Source of the DNA: Gammaproteobacteria bacterium
GTDB taxonomy: Bacteria > Pseudomonadota > Gammaproteobacteria > Eutrophobiales > Eutrophobiaceae
Direction: 5' to 3'
Length of the DNA stretch: 7,822 nt
Assembly (NCBI GenBank): GCA_012270695.1
Contig: JAAXHV010000133.1
Span: 3,580 to 11,401, forward strand
The notes under the pieces are model-generated. The model had not been told where the DNA came from. It ran no database searches and saw only the letters and a list, made by a program, of their open reading frames with translations. Position numbers and translations under genes: made by a program. Of the stretch, positions 1 through 5,648 are shown piece by piece (position 1 is the stretch's first letter; every line of letters starts with the position of its first letter).

Positions 1-1
1 A

Positions 2-148
2 ACCCGCACACATGAACGCCTGCGCATGAGTACTGGCATGAGTACGATCACCTGGGCAGAGTTCCTGTGTGGCCCGATTGCTAAATCGGAGTTGAAACTG
101 GCAACCGAGGTAATCAGACGGCGCGGCCATGATGAAAAACATGGATGA
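2..148 (+). pseudogene. PIN-domain (VapC-like) toxin gene remnant, 5' end outside the window
   Basis: The frame is open from the left edge to a TGA at 146-148. It reads ...HERLRMSTGMSTITWAEFLCGPIAKSE... and ends ...RRRGHDEKHG. The ERLRMST/ITWAEFLCGP stretch resembles the central strand and helix of VapC-type PIN ribonucleases, where the glutamate of WAEF would be one of the acidic metal ligands (family recognition from memory). In an intact PIN domain about 60-80 more residues should follow, with the later acidic residues. Here the frame ends about 24 residues after that motif, so the 3' part is missing. A 10-bp word, GCATGAGTAC, is repeated at 24-33 and 36-45, adding four residues (GMST) to the usual motif. 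The fragment overlaps the first 20 bases of the deaminase gene in another frame. It is probably a non-functional remnant; the part left of the window was not seen. Confidence 0.5.
24..45. repeat. 12-bp-period tandem duplication
   Basis: GCATGAGTAC occurs at 24-33 and again at 36-45. The 12-bp period preserves the reading frame of the PIN remnant and inserts four residues next to its conserved motif. It is probably a simple slippage duplication. Confidence 0.6.
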
Positions 149-602
149 ACACTATCTCCGCATCGCCTTCAAGGAGGCCGGACGGGCGCGGGAACGGGGC
201 AATCACGCATTCGGCGCCTTGCTGGTGGACGCGAACGGCACACCCGTCCTGGCCGCGCAGAACTCGGTGGTCACCGACAGCGATGTGACCGCGCACGCGG
301 AGATCAACCTGATCCGGGCCGCTTCCAGGAAATTCCAGCCCGGTCAGTTAAAGACGTTCACCTTGTATGCAAGTGGGGAGCCCTGCCCCATGTGCGCCGG
401 CGCCATCGTCTGGGCCAATATCCGCCGGGTCGTGTTCGGCCTGGGCATGGACGCGATATACCGGTTATTCGACGCTGACCCCGAGGCCCCCGCCCTGCCC
501 ATGCACGCCGTCAACGTATTTTCCGCGGCTCCCTGGCCTGTTGAAGTCATCGGCCCCAGGCTGGAAGACGAAGCGGAAGCGGTTTTTCTTAATGATGAAT
601 AA
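129..602 (+). CDS. Zinc-dependent nucleoside/nucleobase deaminase (CMP/dCMP deaminase superfamily)
   Basis: This 157-residue protein carries the complete cytidine-deaminase-fold signature. HAE at residues 56-58 supplies a zinc-binding histidine and the proton-shuttling glutamate. PCPMC at 85-89 supplies the two cysteines (C86, C89). It should hydrolytically deaminate an amino-substituted base or nucleoside in the cytoplasm. The surrounding sequence (FGALLVD, TAHAEINLIRAA, GEPCPMCAGAIVWANI) resembles the guanine-deaminase/generic nucleoside-deaminase branch more than tRNA deaminase TadA, but the substrate cannot be decided from sequence. The length suits the family. ATGs at 129, 132 and 141 are all possible starts; none has a good Shine-Dalgarno, and a stop at 111-113 limits upstream extension. 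The first ATG lies inside the end of the PIN remnant. No partner gene in the window points to a pathway. Confidence 0.85.
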   Translation: MMKNMDEHYLRIAFKEAGRARERGNHAFGALLVDANGTPVLAAQNSVVTDSDVTAHAEINLIRAASRKFQPGQLKTFTLYASGEPCPMCAGAIVWANIRRVVFGLGMDAIYRLFDADPEAPALPMHAVNVFSAAPWPVEVIGPRLEDEAEAVFLNDE

Positions 603-683
603 GCTGAAAAACCTCAAAAAGTCTTGACAGGCGCATCGATAGCATTATCGTAAAACGACACTTATATCGACGGGATTTTATCC
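603..683 (+). promoter_or_regulatory. Probable promoter and operator of the VapBC-type module
   Basis: TTGACA at 624-629 is a perfect -35 match. It is followed after 16 bp by TATCGT at 646-651, a 4/6 match to a -10. The palindrome CGATA-GCAT-TATCG (637-650) overlaps the -10, which is where toxin-antitoxin repressors usually bind their own promoter. The antitoxin ATG is at 684, with a weak GGGA 8 bases upstream. The -35, -10 and palindrome are seen directly; autoregulation is inferred from how VapBC systems generally behave. Confidence 0.5.
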
Positions 684-890
684 ATGACAACCGTTACCGT
701 CTCGCCAAAATACCAGATTGTGATTCCCAGGGAAATCAGCGAAGCAAATGGAATTATCCCGGGACAGAAAGTTCAGATGATCAGCTACCGGAACCGTATA
801 CAACTGATTCCCATAGAGCCGATGGAGAGGCTGAGAGGTTTACTTAAAGGCATTAATACAGATGTGGATCGCGATGAAGATCGATTATGA
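684..890 (+). CDS. vapB: AbrB/MazE-type antitoxin (VapB-like)
   Basis: This 68-residue protein begins with a SpoVT/AbrB swapped-hairpin DNA-binding domain: TVTVSPKYQIVIPREISEANG, then IPGQKVQMISYRNRIQLIPI to about residue 46. The K-Y-Q-I-V-I-P-R core is characteristic. The acidic, flexible C-terminus (MERLRGLLKGINTDVDRDEDRL) is the part that normally wraps the toxin. In intact systems the dimer binds the promoter palindrome and neutralises a PIN ribonuclease. The ATG of the following toxin overlaps its stop in an ATGA (887-890), so translation is coupled. The gene looks intact although its toxin partner is truncated, so it may now serve only as an autorepressor or be relic DNA. Confidence 0.85.
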   Translation: MTTVTVSPKYQIVIPREISEANGIIPGQKVQMISYRNRIQLIPIEPMERLRGLLKGINTDVDRDEDRL

Positions 891-1144
891 ACATAGTCGA
901 CTCGTCCGGATGGTTGTCCTTTTTTGCCAGTGACAAAAATTCACGATCATTTTCCGAGCCGATAGAAAGATTGGGAGAGTTGCTGGTACCGAGTATCACC
1001 CTGACTGAGGTATTCAGGATTATTCTGCGCCAGAGAGGCGAGGAAGCAGCCTTGCGCGCCATTGCACATATGGAACAGGGACCCGCACTGCCCGGGGCTT
1101 ATATGGTAAGCTATTGCAAAAACTCACATACCAAGGAGATATAA
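887..1144 (+). pseudogene. vapC: VapC-type PIN-domain toxin, C-terminal half lost
   Basis: The ORF encodes 85 residues. The first 65 are a clear PIN domain: MNIVDSSGW with D5, VPSITLTEVF with E41, and the helix ILRQRGEEAALRAIAHMEQG. VapC proteins normally run to about 125-135 residues and need two later acidic residues for the Mg-dependent RNase site. Here homology stops near nucleotide 1081, and the last 20 residues (PALPGAYMVSYCKNSHTKEI) do not look PIN-like. With the distal acidic residues gone, ribonuclease activity is unlikely. The 3' end of the ORF contains the Shine-Dalgarno of icd, and the TAA lies 3 bp before the icd start. The missing half was probably deleted, joining the module directly to the icd leader. 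No displaced C-terminal segment is present in the window. Confidence 0.75.
1133..1138 (+). promoter_or_regulatory. Shine-Dalgarno of icd
   Basis: AAGGAG lies 9 bases before the GTG at 1148. It fixes the non-ATG start of icd. The site sits inside the last codons of the truncated vapC frame, so ribosomes finishing vapC could reinitiate on icd. Confidence 0.75.
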
Positions 1145-1147
1145 CAA

Positions 1148-2446
1148 GTGGCTACAGCAGCGAGATCGCTATCCCCCGAAGGGCAAAAAATCACTATTGA
1201 GAACGGACGATTGCAGGTCCCCGATAACCCGATCATACCATTTATCGAAGGAGACGGTATCGGCGCCGACGTCTGGCGGGCGACAAAACAGGTGCTGGAC
1301 GCCGCGGTTGCCAAGGCCTATAACGGTAACCGGCAGATCCACTGGCTGGAAGTCTATGCCGGGGAGAAGGCCAATGAACTGACCGGTTCCTGGCTGCCGG
1401 ACGAGACCCTGGCTCGCTGCCGGCAATACCTGGTCGCCATCAAGGGCCCGCTGACCACGCCCATCGGCGGCGGCATACGTTCCCTGAACGTCGCCTTGCG
1501 CCAGATCCTCGACCTTTATGTCTGCCTACGTCCGGTGCGCTGGTTCAACGGCGTACCCTCGCCGACAAAAAACCCGCAGGACGTGGACATGGTCATATTT
1601 CGGGAAAACACCGAAGACATCTATGCCGGCATCGAGTTTGAACAGGGCACGGAAGACAACCGTAAGTTCCTTGACCTGCTGCAGGAAGCGTTTCCCAACT
1701 ATTACCGGAAAATCCGCTTTCCCGAGACCACCGGCATCGGCATCAAGCCGATATCCCAGGAAGGGACGGGGCGCCTGGTCAAGGCCGCAATCCGCTATGC
1801 GCTGGATAACAAGCGCAAGAGTGTGACGTTCGTCCACAAAGGCAACATCATGAAATACACCGAGGGGGCGTTCCGCAACTGGGGTTATGCCTTGGCGGAA
1901 AACTCCTTCCCGGATCAAACCTATACCTGGGATCAATGGGAGCGTACCCGGTCGGCAAACGGGTCAGAGGCAGCCAACAAGGAGCAGGAAGACGCCCTGG
2001 CCGGCGGCAAAATACTCATCAAGGACGCTATTGCCGATATTACCCTGCAACAGGTATTGACCCGTCCCAGGGAATTTGATGTGATTGCCACCATGAACCT
2101 GAACGGTGATTACCTGTCCGACGCGTTGGCTGCACAGGTCGGCGGTATCGGCATAGCGCCCGGAGGCAATATCAACTATGACACCGGCCACGCCGTATTC
2201 GAGGCGACTCACGGCACCGCGCCCAAGTACGCCAACCAGGACAAGGTCAACCCGGGATCCCTGGTCCTCTCCGGAGAAATGATGCTGCGCTATCTCGGCT
2301 GGACGGAAGCAGCAGACCTCATCTTATCCGGTATGGATAATACGATATCCTCCAAGACCGTCACCTATGACTTTGCCAGACTCATGGAAGGCGCAAACAA
2401 AGTCAGTTGCAGCGAGTTCGGCCAGGCATTGATTAGAAATATGTAA
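1148..2446 (+). CDS. icd: NADP-dependent isocitrate dehydrogenase
   Basis: Icd oxidatively decarboxylates isocitrate to 2-oxoglutarate in the TCA cycle, reducing NADP+, as a cytoplasmic homodimer. The 432-residue product aligns throughout with E. coli-type Icd. Visible are VPDNPIIPFIEGDGIG near residue 24, the substrate segment with S112, N114, R118 and R128, Y159 (IYAGIE), K231 (VHKGNIMKYTEG), and Mg-binding D321/D325 in NLNGDYLSD. THGTAPKYANQDKV and TYDFARLM carry the lysine-tyrosine and arginine associated with NADP preference. S112 matches E. coli Ser113, the residue phosphorylated by AceK. The product is about 16 residues longer than E. coli Icd; much of the excess lies around 260-290 (RTRSANGSEAANKEQEDA), an insertion tolerated in some homologues. 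The GTG start is supported by AAGGAG. No convincing promoter lies between the vapC break and the start. aceK follows after 8 bp. Confidence 0.97.
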   Translation: MATAARSLSPEGQKITIENGRLQVPDNPIIPFIEGDGIGADVWRATKQVLDAAVAKAYNGNRQIHWLEVYAGEKANELTGSWLPDETLARCRQYLVAIKGPLTTPIGGGIRSLNVALRQILDLYVCLRPVRWFNGVPSPTKNPQDVDMVIFRENTEDIYAGIEFEQGTEDNRKFLDLLQEAFPNYYRKIRFPETTGIGIKPISQEGTGRLVKAAIRYALDNKRKSVTFVHKGNIMKYTEGAFRNWGYALAENSFPDQTYTWDQWERTRSANGSEAANKEQEDALAGGKILIKDAIADITLQQVLTRPREFDVIATMNLNGDYLSDALAAQVGGIGIAPGGNINYDTGHAVFEATHGTAPKYANQDKVNPGSLVLSGEMMLRYLGWTEAADLILSGMDNTISSKTVTYDFARLMEGANKVSCSEFGQALIRNM

Positions 2447-2454
2447 GCCCGCCG

Positions 2455-4221
2455 ATGCCCGAGCAACGTAAACAGACCATCGCGCGCATCTCGGAATTTA
2501 TCTACGAAGGATTCCAGAAATATAACGAGAGTTTCTCCCGCATCACTGAGCGCGCCCGGCGGCGTTTTGAACAGCAGGACTGGGGCGGGCATCAACAGGA
2601 CATAGTCGAACGGGTCGAACTCTACGAAAAATCCGTTCGCCGCATCGTCATCTCGTTGCGCAAAAATCTGGGCCCCAGAGTAATCGACCGCAGGCTCTGG
2701 CACGGCACGCGCAGGTATTTCGGTGAACGCCTGTATAACGTGCCGGACGCCGGATTTATGAAGACGTTTTTCAATTCCATAACCCGCCGGATCTTCGATA
2801 CGGTGGGGACCGATTCGGAAATTGAATTCGTTTCCTCAGCGCCCGATGAAGGTTTCAACCCGCTGGAGACCCTGACCCTCAACCGCTATCCCTACTGGGG
2901 CTCATTGGACAAGACATTCAAAAGAATTCTGGATGATTTTGCCTTCAAGGTGCCTTACAAGGATATCAGCGCCGACAGCCGGGTATTCAGCCAGGAAATC
3001 CAGCGCTATTACCAGACGCACTTGCGGGAATTCGGGGAGTTTCTCAGGTTTGAATTTATCAACTCGGCTTTTTTTCAATCAGCCCGCGCCTACCTGATCG
3101 GCCGCACAATCCAGCAAAACTACGTCAATCCTATCATCATTGCCTTGAAAAACACCTCCGGTGGTATCGAAGTTGACGCGGTACTGTTGTCCGAGGAAGA
3201 AGTCAGCGTCGTATTCAGTTACACCCGCTCCTATTATTTTGCCAACCCCCATTCCGTAATCGGCGCGGTGCATTTCCTGCATTCCATTCTGCCCAGCAAG
3301 CCCATCGACGAATTGTACACGGTGCTGGGCAGGCTGCGTCAGGGCAAGACCGAGCGCTACCGCATCTTTTCACACCACCTCGAGAACACGGATGACAAGT
3401 TCGTGCATGCCGAAGGAGATAAAGGACTGGTGATGCTCGTCTTCACCTTGCCCTCTTACAACCTGGTATTCAAAATCATCCGGGACAATTTCGGTTACCC
3501 GAAGACCATCAACAGGGAAGAAGTGCAAAACAAGTACAGGCTGGTTTCCCGGCATGACCGAGCCGGTCGCTTGATCGATACCCAGGAGTTTCGCAACCTG
3601 GAATTCCCGGTCAACCGCTTCGGTGAGGATTTGCTGAATGAATTGCTCAGCGAAGCGGCCGGAACCGTGCGTGTCACGAACGATCAATTAATAATCGACC
3701 ACGTCTATATCGAGCGCCGGGTACGGCCGTTGAACCTGTACCTGAGGGAAGCCGACCACGGCGATGCCGGCGAGGTGATACTGGATTACGGCCAAACCAT
3801 CAAGGACCTGGCCAATACCAATATCTTCCCCGGTGACCTGTTGTTGAAAAACTTCGGCGTGACCCGTCACCGGCGGGTTGTTTTCTATGATTACGATGAA
3901 GTAGCCCTGGTAACGGAATGCGACTTCCGCGACATCCCCGACAGTGATGACGATGAAGACCTGATGCGCTCGGACGTCTGGTTTCACGTCAACAAGAACG
4001 ACATTTTCCCGGAAGAGTTTATTAAATTTTTATCCATGGAACCGCAGTTGCGCGCCCTGTTCCTGGAAGTCCACGGTGACCTGCTCACGGCTGATTACTG
4101 GAACCACGTTAAAAACAAACACCTGAGTGGTGATATCGAACTGATCATTCCTTATTTCCGGCATTCGATACCGGCTGAGCAGGAAACGGGGAACAGGAAA
4201 CAGGCATCAGGCATCAGGTAA
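2455..4221 (+). CDS. aceK: Isocitrate dehydrogenase kinase/phosphatase
   Basis: AceK phosphorylates and dephosphorylates the active-site serine of Icd, throttling the TCA cycle so that isocitrate can enter the glyoxylate shunt. The 588-residue product covers the whole family (about 570-600). The N-terminal half is the helical regulatory region. The C-terminal kinase-like domain shows the nucleotide-loop region near AEGDKGLVMLVFTLP, ATP-contacting K340 in LVFKIIRDNFG, D368 in SRHDRAGRLIDTQEF, catalytic D461 with K465 and N466 in FPGDLLLKNFGVTRH, and metal-binding D479 in FYDYDE. These correspond to E. coli K336, D371, D457, K461, N462 and D475. The ATG is 8 bp after icd and lacks a Shine-Dalgarno, suggesting coupled translation. 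In E. coli aceK lies in aceBAK; here it follows its substrate's gene and no aceA or aceB is visible. The last dozen codons and the stop lie within a 7-bp repeat, so the tail (QETGNRKQASGIR) is repeat-derived. Confidence 0.97.
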   Translation: MPEQRKQTIARISEFIYEGFQKYNESFSRITERARRRFEQQDWGGHQQDIVERVELYEKSVRRIVISLRKNLGPRVIDRRLWHGTRRYFGERLYNVPDAGFMKTFFNSITRRIFDTVGTDSEIEFVSSAPDEGFNPLETLTLNRYPYWGSLDKTFKRILDDFAFKVPYKDISADSRVFSQEIQRYYQTHLREFGEFLRFEFINSAFFQSARAYLIGRTIQQNYVNPIIIALKNTSGGIEVDAVLLSEEEVSVVFSYTRSYYFANPHSVIGAVHFLHSILPSKPIDELYTVLGRLRQGKTERYRIFSHHLENTDDKFVHAEGDKGLVMLVFTLPSYNLVFKIIRDNFGYPKTINREEVQNKYRLVSRHDRAGRLIDTQEFRNLEFPVNRFGEDLLNELLSEAAGTVRVTNDQLIIDHVYIERRVRPLNLYLREADHGDAGEVILDYGQTIKDLANTNIFPGDLLLKNFGVTRHRRVVFYDYDEVALVTECDFRDIPDSDDDEDLMRSDVWFHVNKNDIFPEEFIKFLSMEPQLRALFLEVHGDLLTADYWNHVKNKHLSGDIELIIPYFRHSIPAEQETGNRKQASGIR

Positions 4222-4309
4222 CAGGCATCAGGGAACAGGGAACAGGGAACAGATAGCAGGGAACAGAGCAGACAGCAGGTATCAGGAAGCGAACAACAGG
4301 GAACAGAAA
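4193..4309. repeat. Degenerate 7-bp tandem repeat (consensus WCAGGNA), left array
   Basis: From 4193 ten units run in register to 4262: ACAGGAA, ACAGGCA, TCAGGCA, TCAGGTA, ACAGGCA, TCAGGGA, ACAGGGA, ACAGGGA, ACAGATA, GCAGGGA. More degenerate units with phase shifts continue to about 4309 (TCAGGAA at 4282, ACAGGGA at 4296, ACAGAAA at 4303). The array holds the aceK stop codon (4219-4221) and most of the 114-bp gap to apbE. Apart from a purine-rich stretch (4312-4320) and the apbE leader I see nothing else in that gap. The same family occurs inverted at 4384-4426. Heptanucleotide tandem repeats of unknown role are known in several bacterial groups. Confidence 0.85.
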
Positions 4310-4335
4310 GCGGAGGGAGGAAACAACGAGTTTTT

Positions 4336-5403
4336 ATGAAAATCCCGTTTCACGTCGATTGTTCTCAACCATCTGTCAGCCGTTACCTGTTACCTGTTGC
4401 CTGTTACCTGTTGCCTGTTTGCCTGACGTCATGCCAGTCGGAACGTTTGCAGGTGCATGAATTTACCGGTTTCATTATGGGCACCACCTATTCCGTCTTG
4501 ATCAATGCAGAGGAGTTGCCGCTTTCAAGGCAGCGATTGCAGACGGAGTTCAATACTATCCTCAACCGGGTCAACATGGAGATGTCCCCCTACCTACGCG
4601 AGTCGGAACTGTCACAGATAAATGATGCGGATAGTACCGGTTGGCTTTCCGTGAGCACATCACTGATGCACGTGCTACAGGCGGCGCAAGATATAAGCCG
4701 AGCAACGCAAGGTGCATTCGACGTCACCGTCGGCCCCCTGATCAACCTGTGGGGGTTCGGCCCGGAACAGGTTTTCACAGTTCCGACGGAAACACAGATC
4801 AGCGCGGTTTTACGCCTGGTCGGCCATGAAAAACTGCGCATGGACCCTGCGGCCTCAGCCGTGAAAAAAGCGTATGGTGGGATGCGCATCAACCTTTCCG
4901 CGATCGCAAAGGGATATGGCGTGGATGAGATTGCCGAGCGCCTTGACCAACTGCAACTGGACAACTACCTGGTGGAAATCGGCGGCGAAATCCGCGCCCG
5001 GGGCGTAAACGACAAAAACAGACCCTGGCAAATCGGGATTGAGCAACCACTTACAGGTCAACGGGAGGTCCGTCGGATCATCCGACTGGACAACAGTGCC
5101 ATGGCGACGTCCGGTGATTACCGGAACTATTTTGAGCATGAAGGAAGCCGCTACTCGCACACGATTGACCCACGCACGGGCCGCCCGGTCACCCACGCTC
5201 TCGCCTCGGTGACAGTATTACACCCCTCCACCATGCTGGCCGACGCCTGGGCGACCGGCCTGCTGGTGCTGGGTCCGGAAGAAGGACTTGAATTAGCAAG
5301 ACAAAACAGCCTGACAGCGTTTTTCATCATCCACGAAGATGGGGGATTCAGGGAAGAGTCCACCCCGGCATTCAAACCCTATTTTGTCGGTGACAGGCTT
5401 TAA
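4336..5403 (+). CDS. apbE: FAD:protein FMN transferase, ApbE-family lipoprotein
   Basis: ApbE cleaves FAD and links FMN through a phosphoester to threonine or serine of periplasm-facing redox proteins such as Nqr and Rnf subunits. The 355-residue protein shows the family blocks: IMGTTYSV near residue 48, FDVTVGPLINLWGFGP near 130, INLSAIAKGYGVDEIAERL near 185, YLVEIGGEIRARG near 213, SAMATSGDYRNYF near 255, YSHTIDPRTGRPV near 275, and TMLADAWATGLLVLG near 297, which carries the metal-binding region. The N-terminus is a lipoprotein signal: R16, a hydrophobic core, and lipobox LTSC with the acylated cysteine at C33. The core reads YLLPVAC then YLLPVCL because it is encoded by 7-bp repeats, giving a seven-residue peptide period. 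The ATG at 4336 has purine-rich GGAGGGAGG 15 bases upstream and GAG 5 bases upstream, neither ideal. The stop lies in the TTAA edge of a putative mobile element. No flavinylation target is in the window. Confidence 0.93.
   Translation: MKIPFHVDCSQPSVSRYLLPVACYLLPVCLTSCQSERLQVHEFTGFIMGTTYSVLINAEELPLSRQRLQTEFNTILNRVNMEMSPYLRESELSQINDADSTGWLSVSTSLMHVLQAAQDISRATQGAFDVTVGPLINLWGFGPEQVFTVPTETQISAVLRLVGHEKLRMDPAASAVKKAYGGMRINLSAIAKGYGVDEIAERLDQLQLDNYLVEIGGEIRARGVNDKNRPWQIGIEQPLTGQREVRRIIRLDNSAMATSGDYRNYFEHEGSRYSHTIDPRTGRPVTHALASVTVLHPSTMLADAWATGLLVLGPEEGLELARQNSLTAFFIIHEDGGFREESTPAFKPYFVGDRL
4384..4426. repeat. 7-bp tandem repeat, right (inverted) array inside the apbE signal sequence
   Basis: Five units stand head to tail at 4384-4418 (TACCTGT, TACCTGT, TGCCTGT, TACCTGT, TGCCTGT). 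A sixth follows after one extra T (TGCCTGA, 4420-4426). Their complements (ACAGGTA, ACAGGCA) belong to the family found at 4193-4309, so the two arrays form an imperfect inverted repeat with the apbE start codon in the loop. Because 7 is not a multiple of 3, loss or gain of one unit would shift the apbE frame. Confidence 0.88.
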
Positions 5404-5646
5404 CCCGGATTTCTCACCAGGTGATGCGATGCTTGCGCAGGATTTTTTACGCCAGCGGGTGCCTGCGACCGAAAGCATAGCCGTAGCTCTGGTTGAGGGA
5501 GCACGTGCCCGCTGGCGTAAAAAAGACAAGTGAGGGCGCATCAAGCGTAGTCTGTCATGGTAGCATAGTGAAAATAGGCTCATAACGTATTGACAGCAAC
5601 CATGTTTCCAATTGCAACAAGCGACCTGATGAGAAATCCGGGTTAA
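5400..5646. mobile_element. Putative MITE: 22-bp inverted ends flanked by TTAA
   Basis: The left end at 5400-5421 (TTAACCCGGATTTCTCACC, then AGG) and the reverse complement of 5625-5646 agree at 21 of 22 positions; the only difference is ACC versus ATC. TTAA at both edges would fit a 4-bp target duplication, leaving an element of about 239 bp (5404-5642) with ends CCCGGATTTCTCA. The inside has no credible gene but holds a 17-bp perfect palindrome. TTAA targeting is well known for piggyBac, and I recall it also for the IS1380 family, but that assignment is unverified. The element starts at the apbE stop codon and ends 2 bp before the kinase gene. Nothing else recognisable lies in 5404-5648, apart from a lone TTGACA (5590-5595) without a matching -10. 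Confidence 0.65.
5443..5524. repeat. 17-bp perfect inverted repeat inside the putative MITE
   Basis: TTTTTTACGCCAGCGGG (5443-5459) is exactly complementary to CCCGCTGGCGTAAAAAA (5508-5524), with 48 bases between the arms. GTGC at 5459 onward and GCAC at 5501 onward could extend pairing into the loop past a small bulge. The T-run is at the 5' foot of the stem and pairs with the A-run, so this is not a typical intrinsic terminator. A long hairpin in DNA or RNA form is typical of MITEs. Confidence 0.8.
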
Positions 5647-5648
5647 CA

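Noticed and set aside
1526..1936. Long open frames antisense or out of frame to icd, aceK and argA (for example 1526-1936 minus, 7343-7723 plus)
   Set aside because: They are shadows of strongly conserved genes in GC-rich DNA and show no independent domain or ribosome-binding site.
4193..4309. CRISPR array as explanation of the repeats
   Set aside because: Units are 7 bp and contiguous with no spacers.
5429..5533. Small ORF (34 residues, MLAQDFLRQRVPATES...WRKKDK) inside the MITE-like segment, with AGGTGA upstream
   Set aside because: It spans the palindrome, so both strands give similar basic peptides. No family is recognisable and the segment has mobile-element architecture.
5590..5618. 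TTGACA at 5590-5595 as a promoter for the kinase gene
   Set aside because: No acceptable -10 hexamer lies 16-18 bp downstream (spacing gives TTGCAA, TGCAAC or GCAACA).
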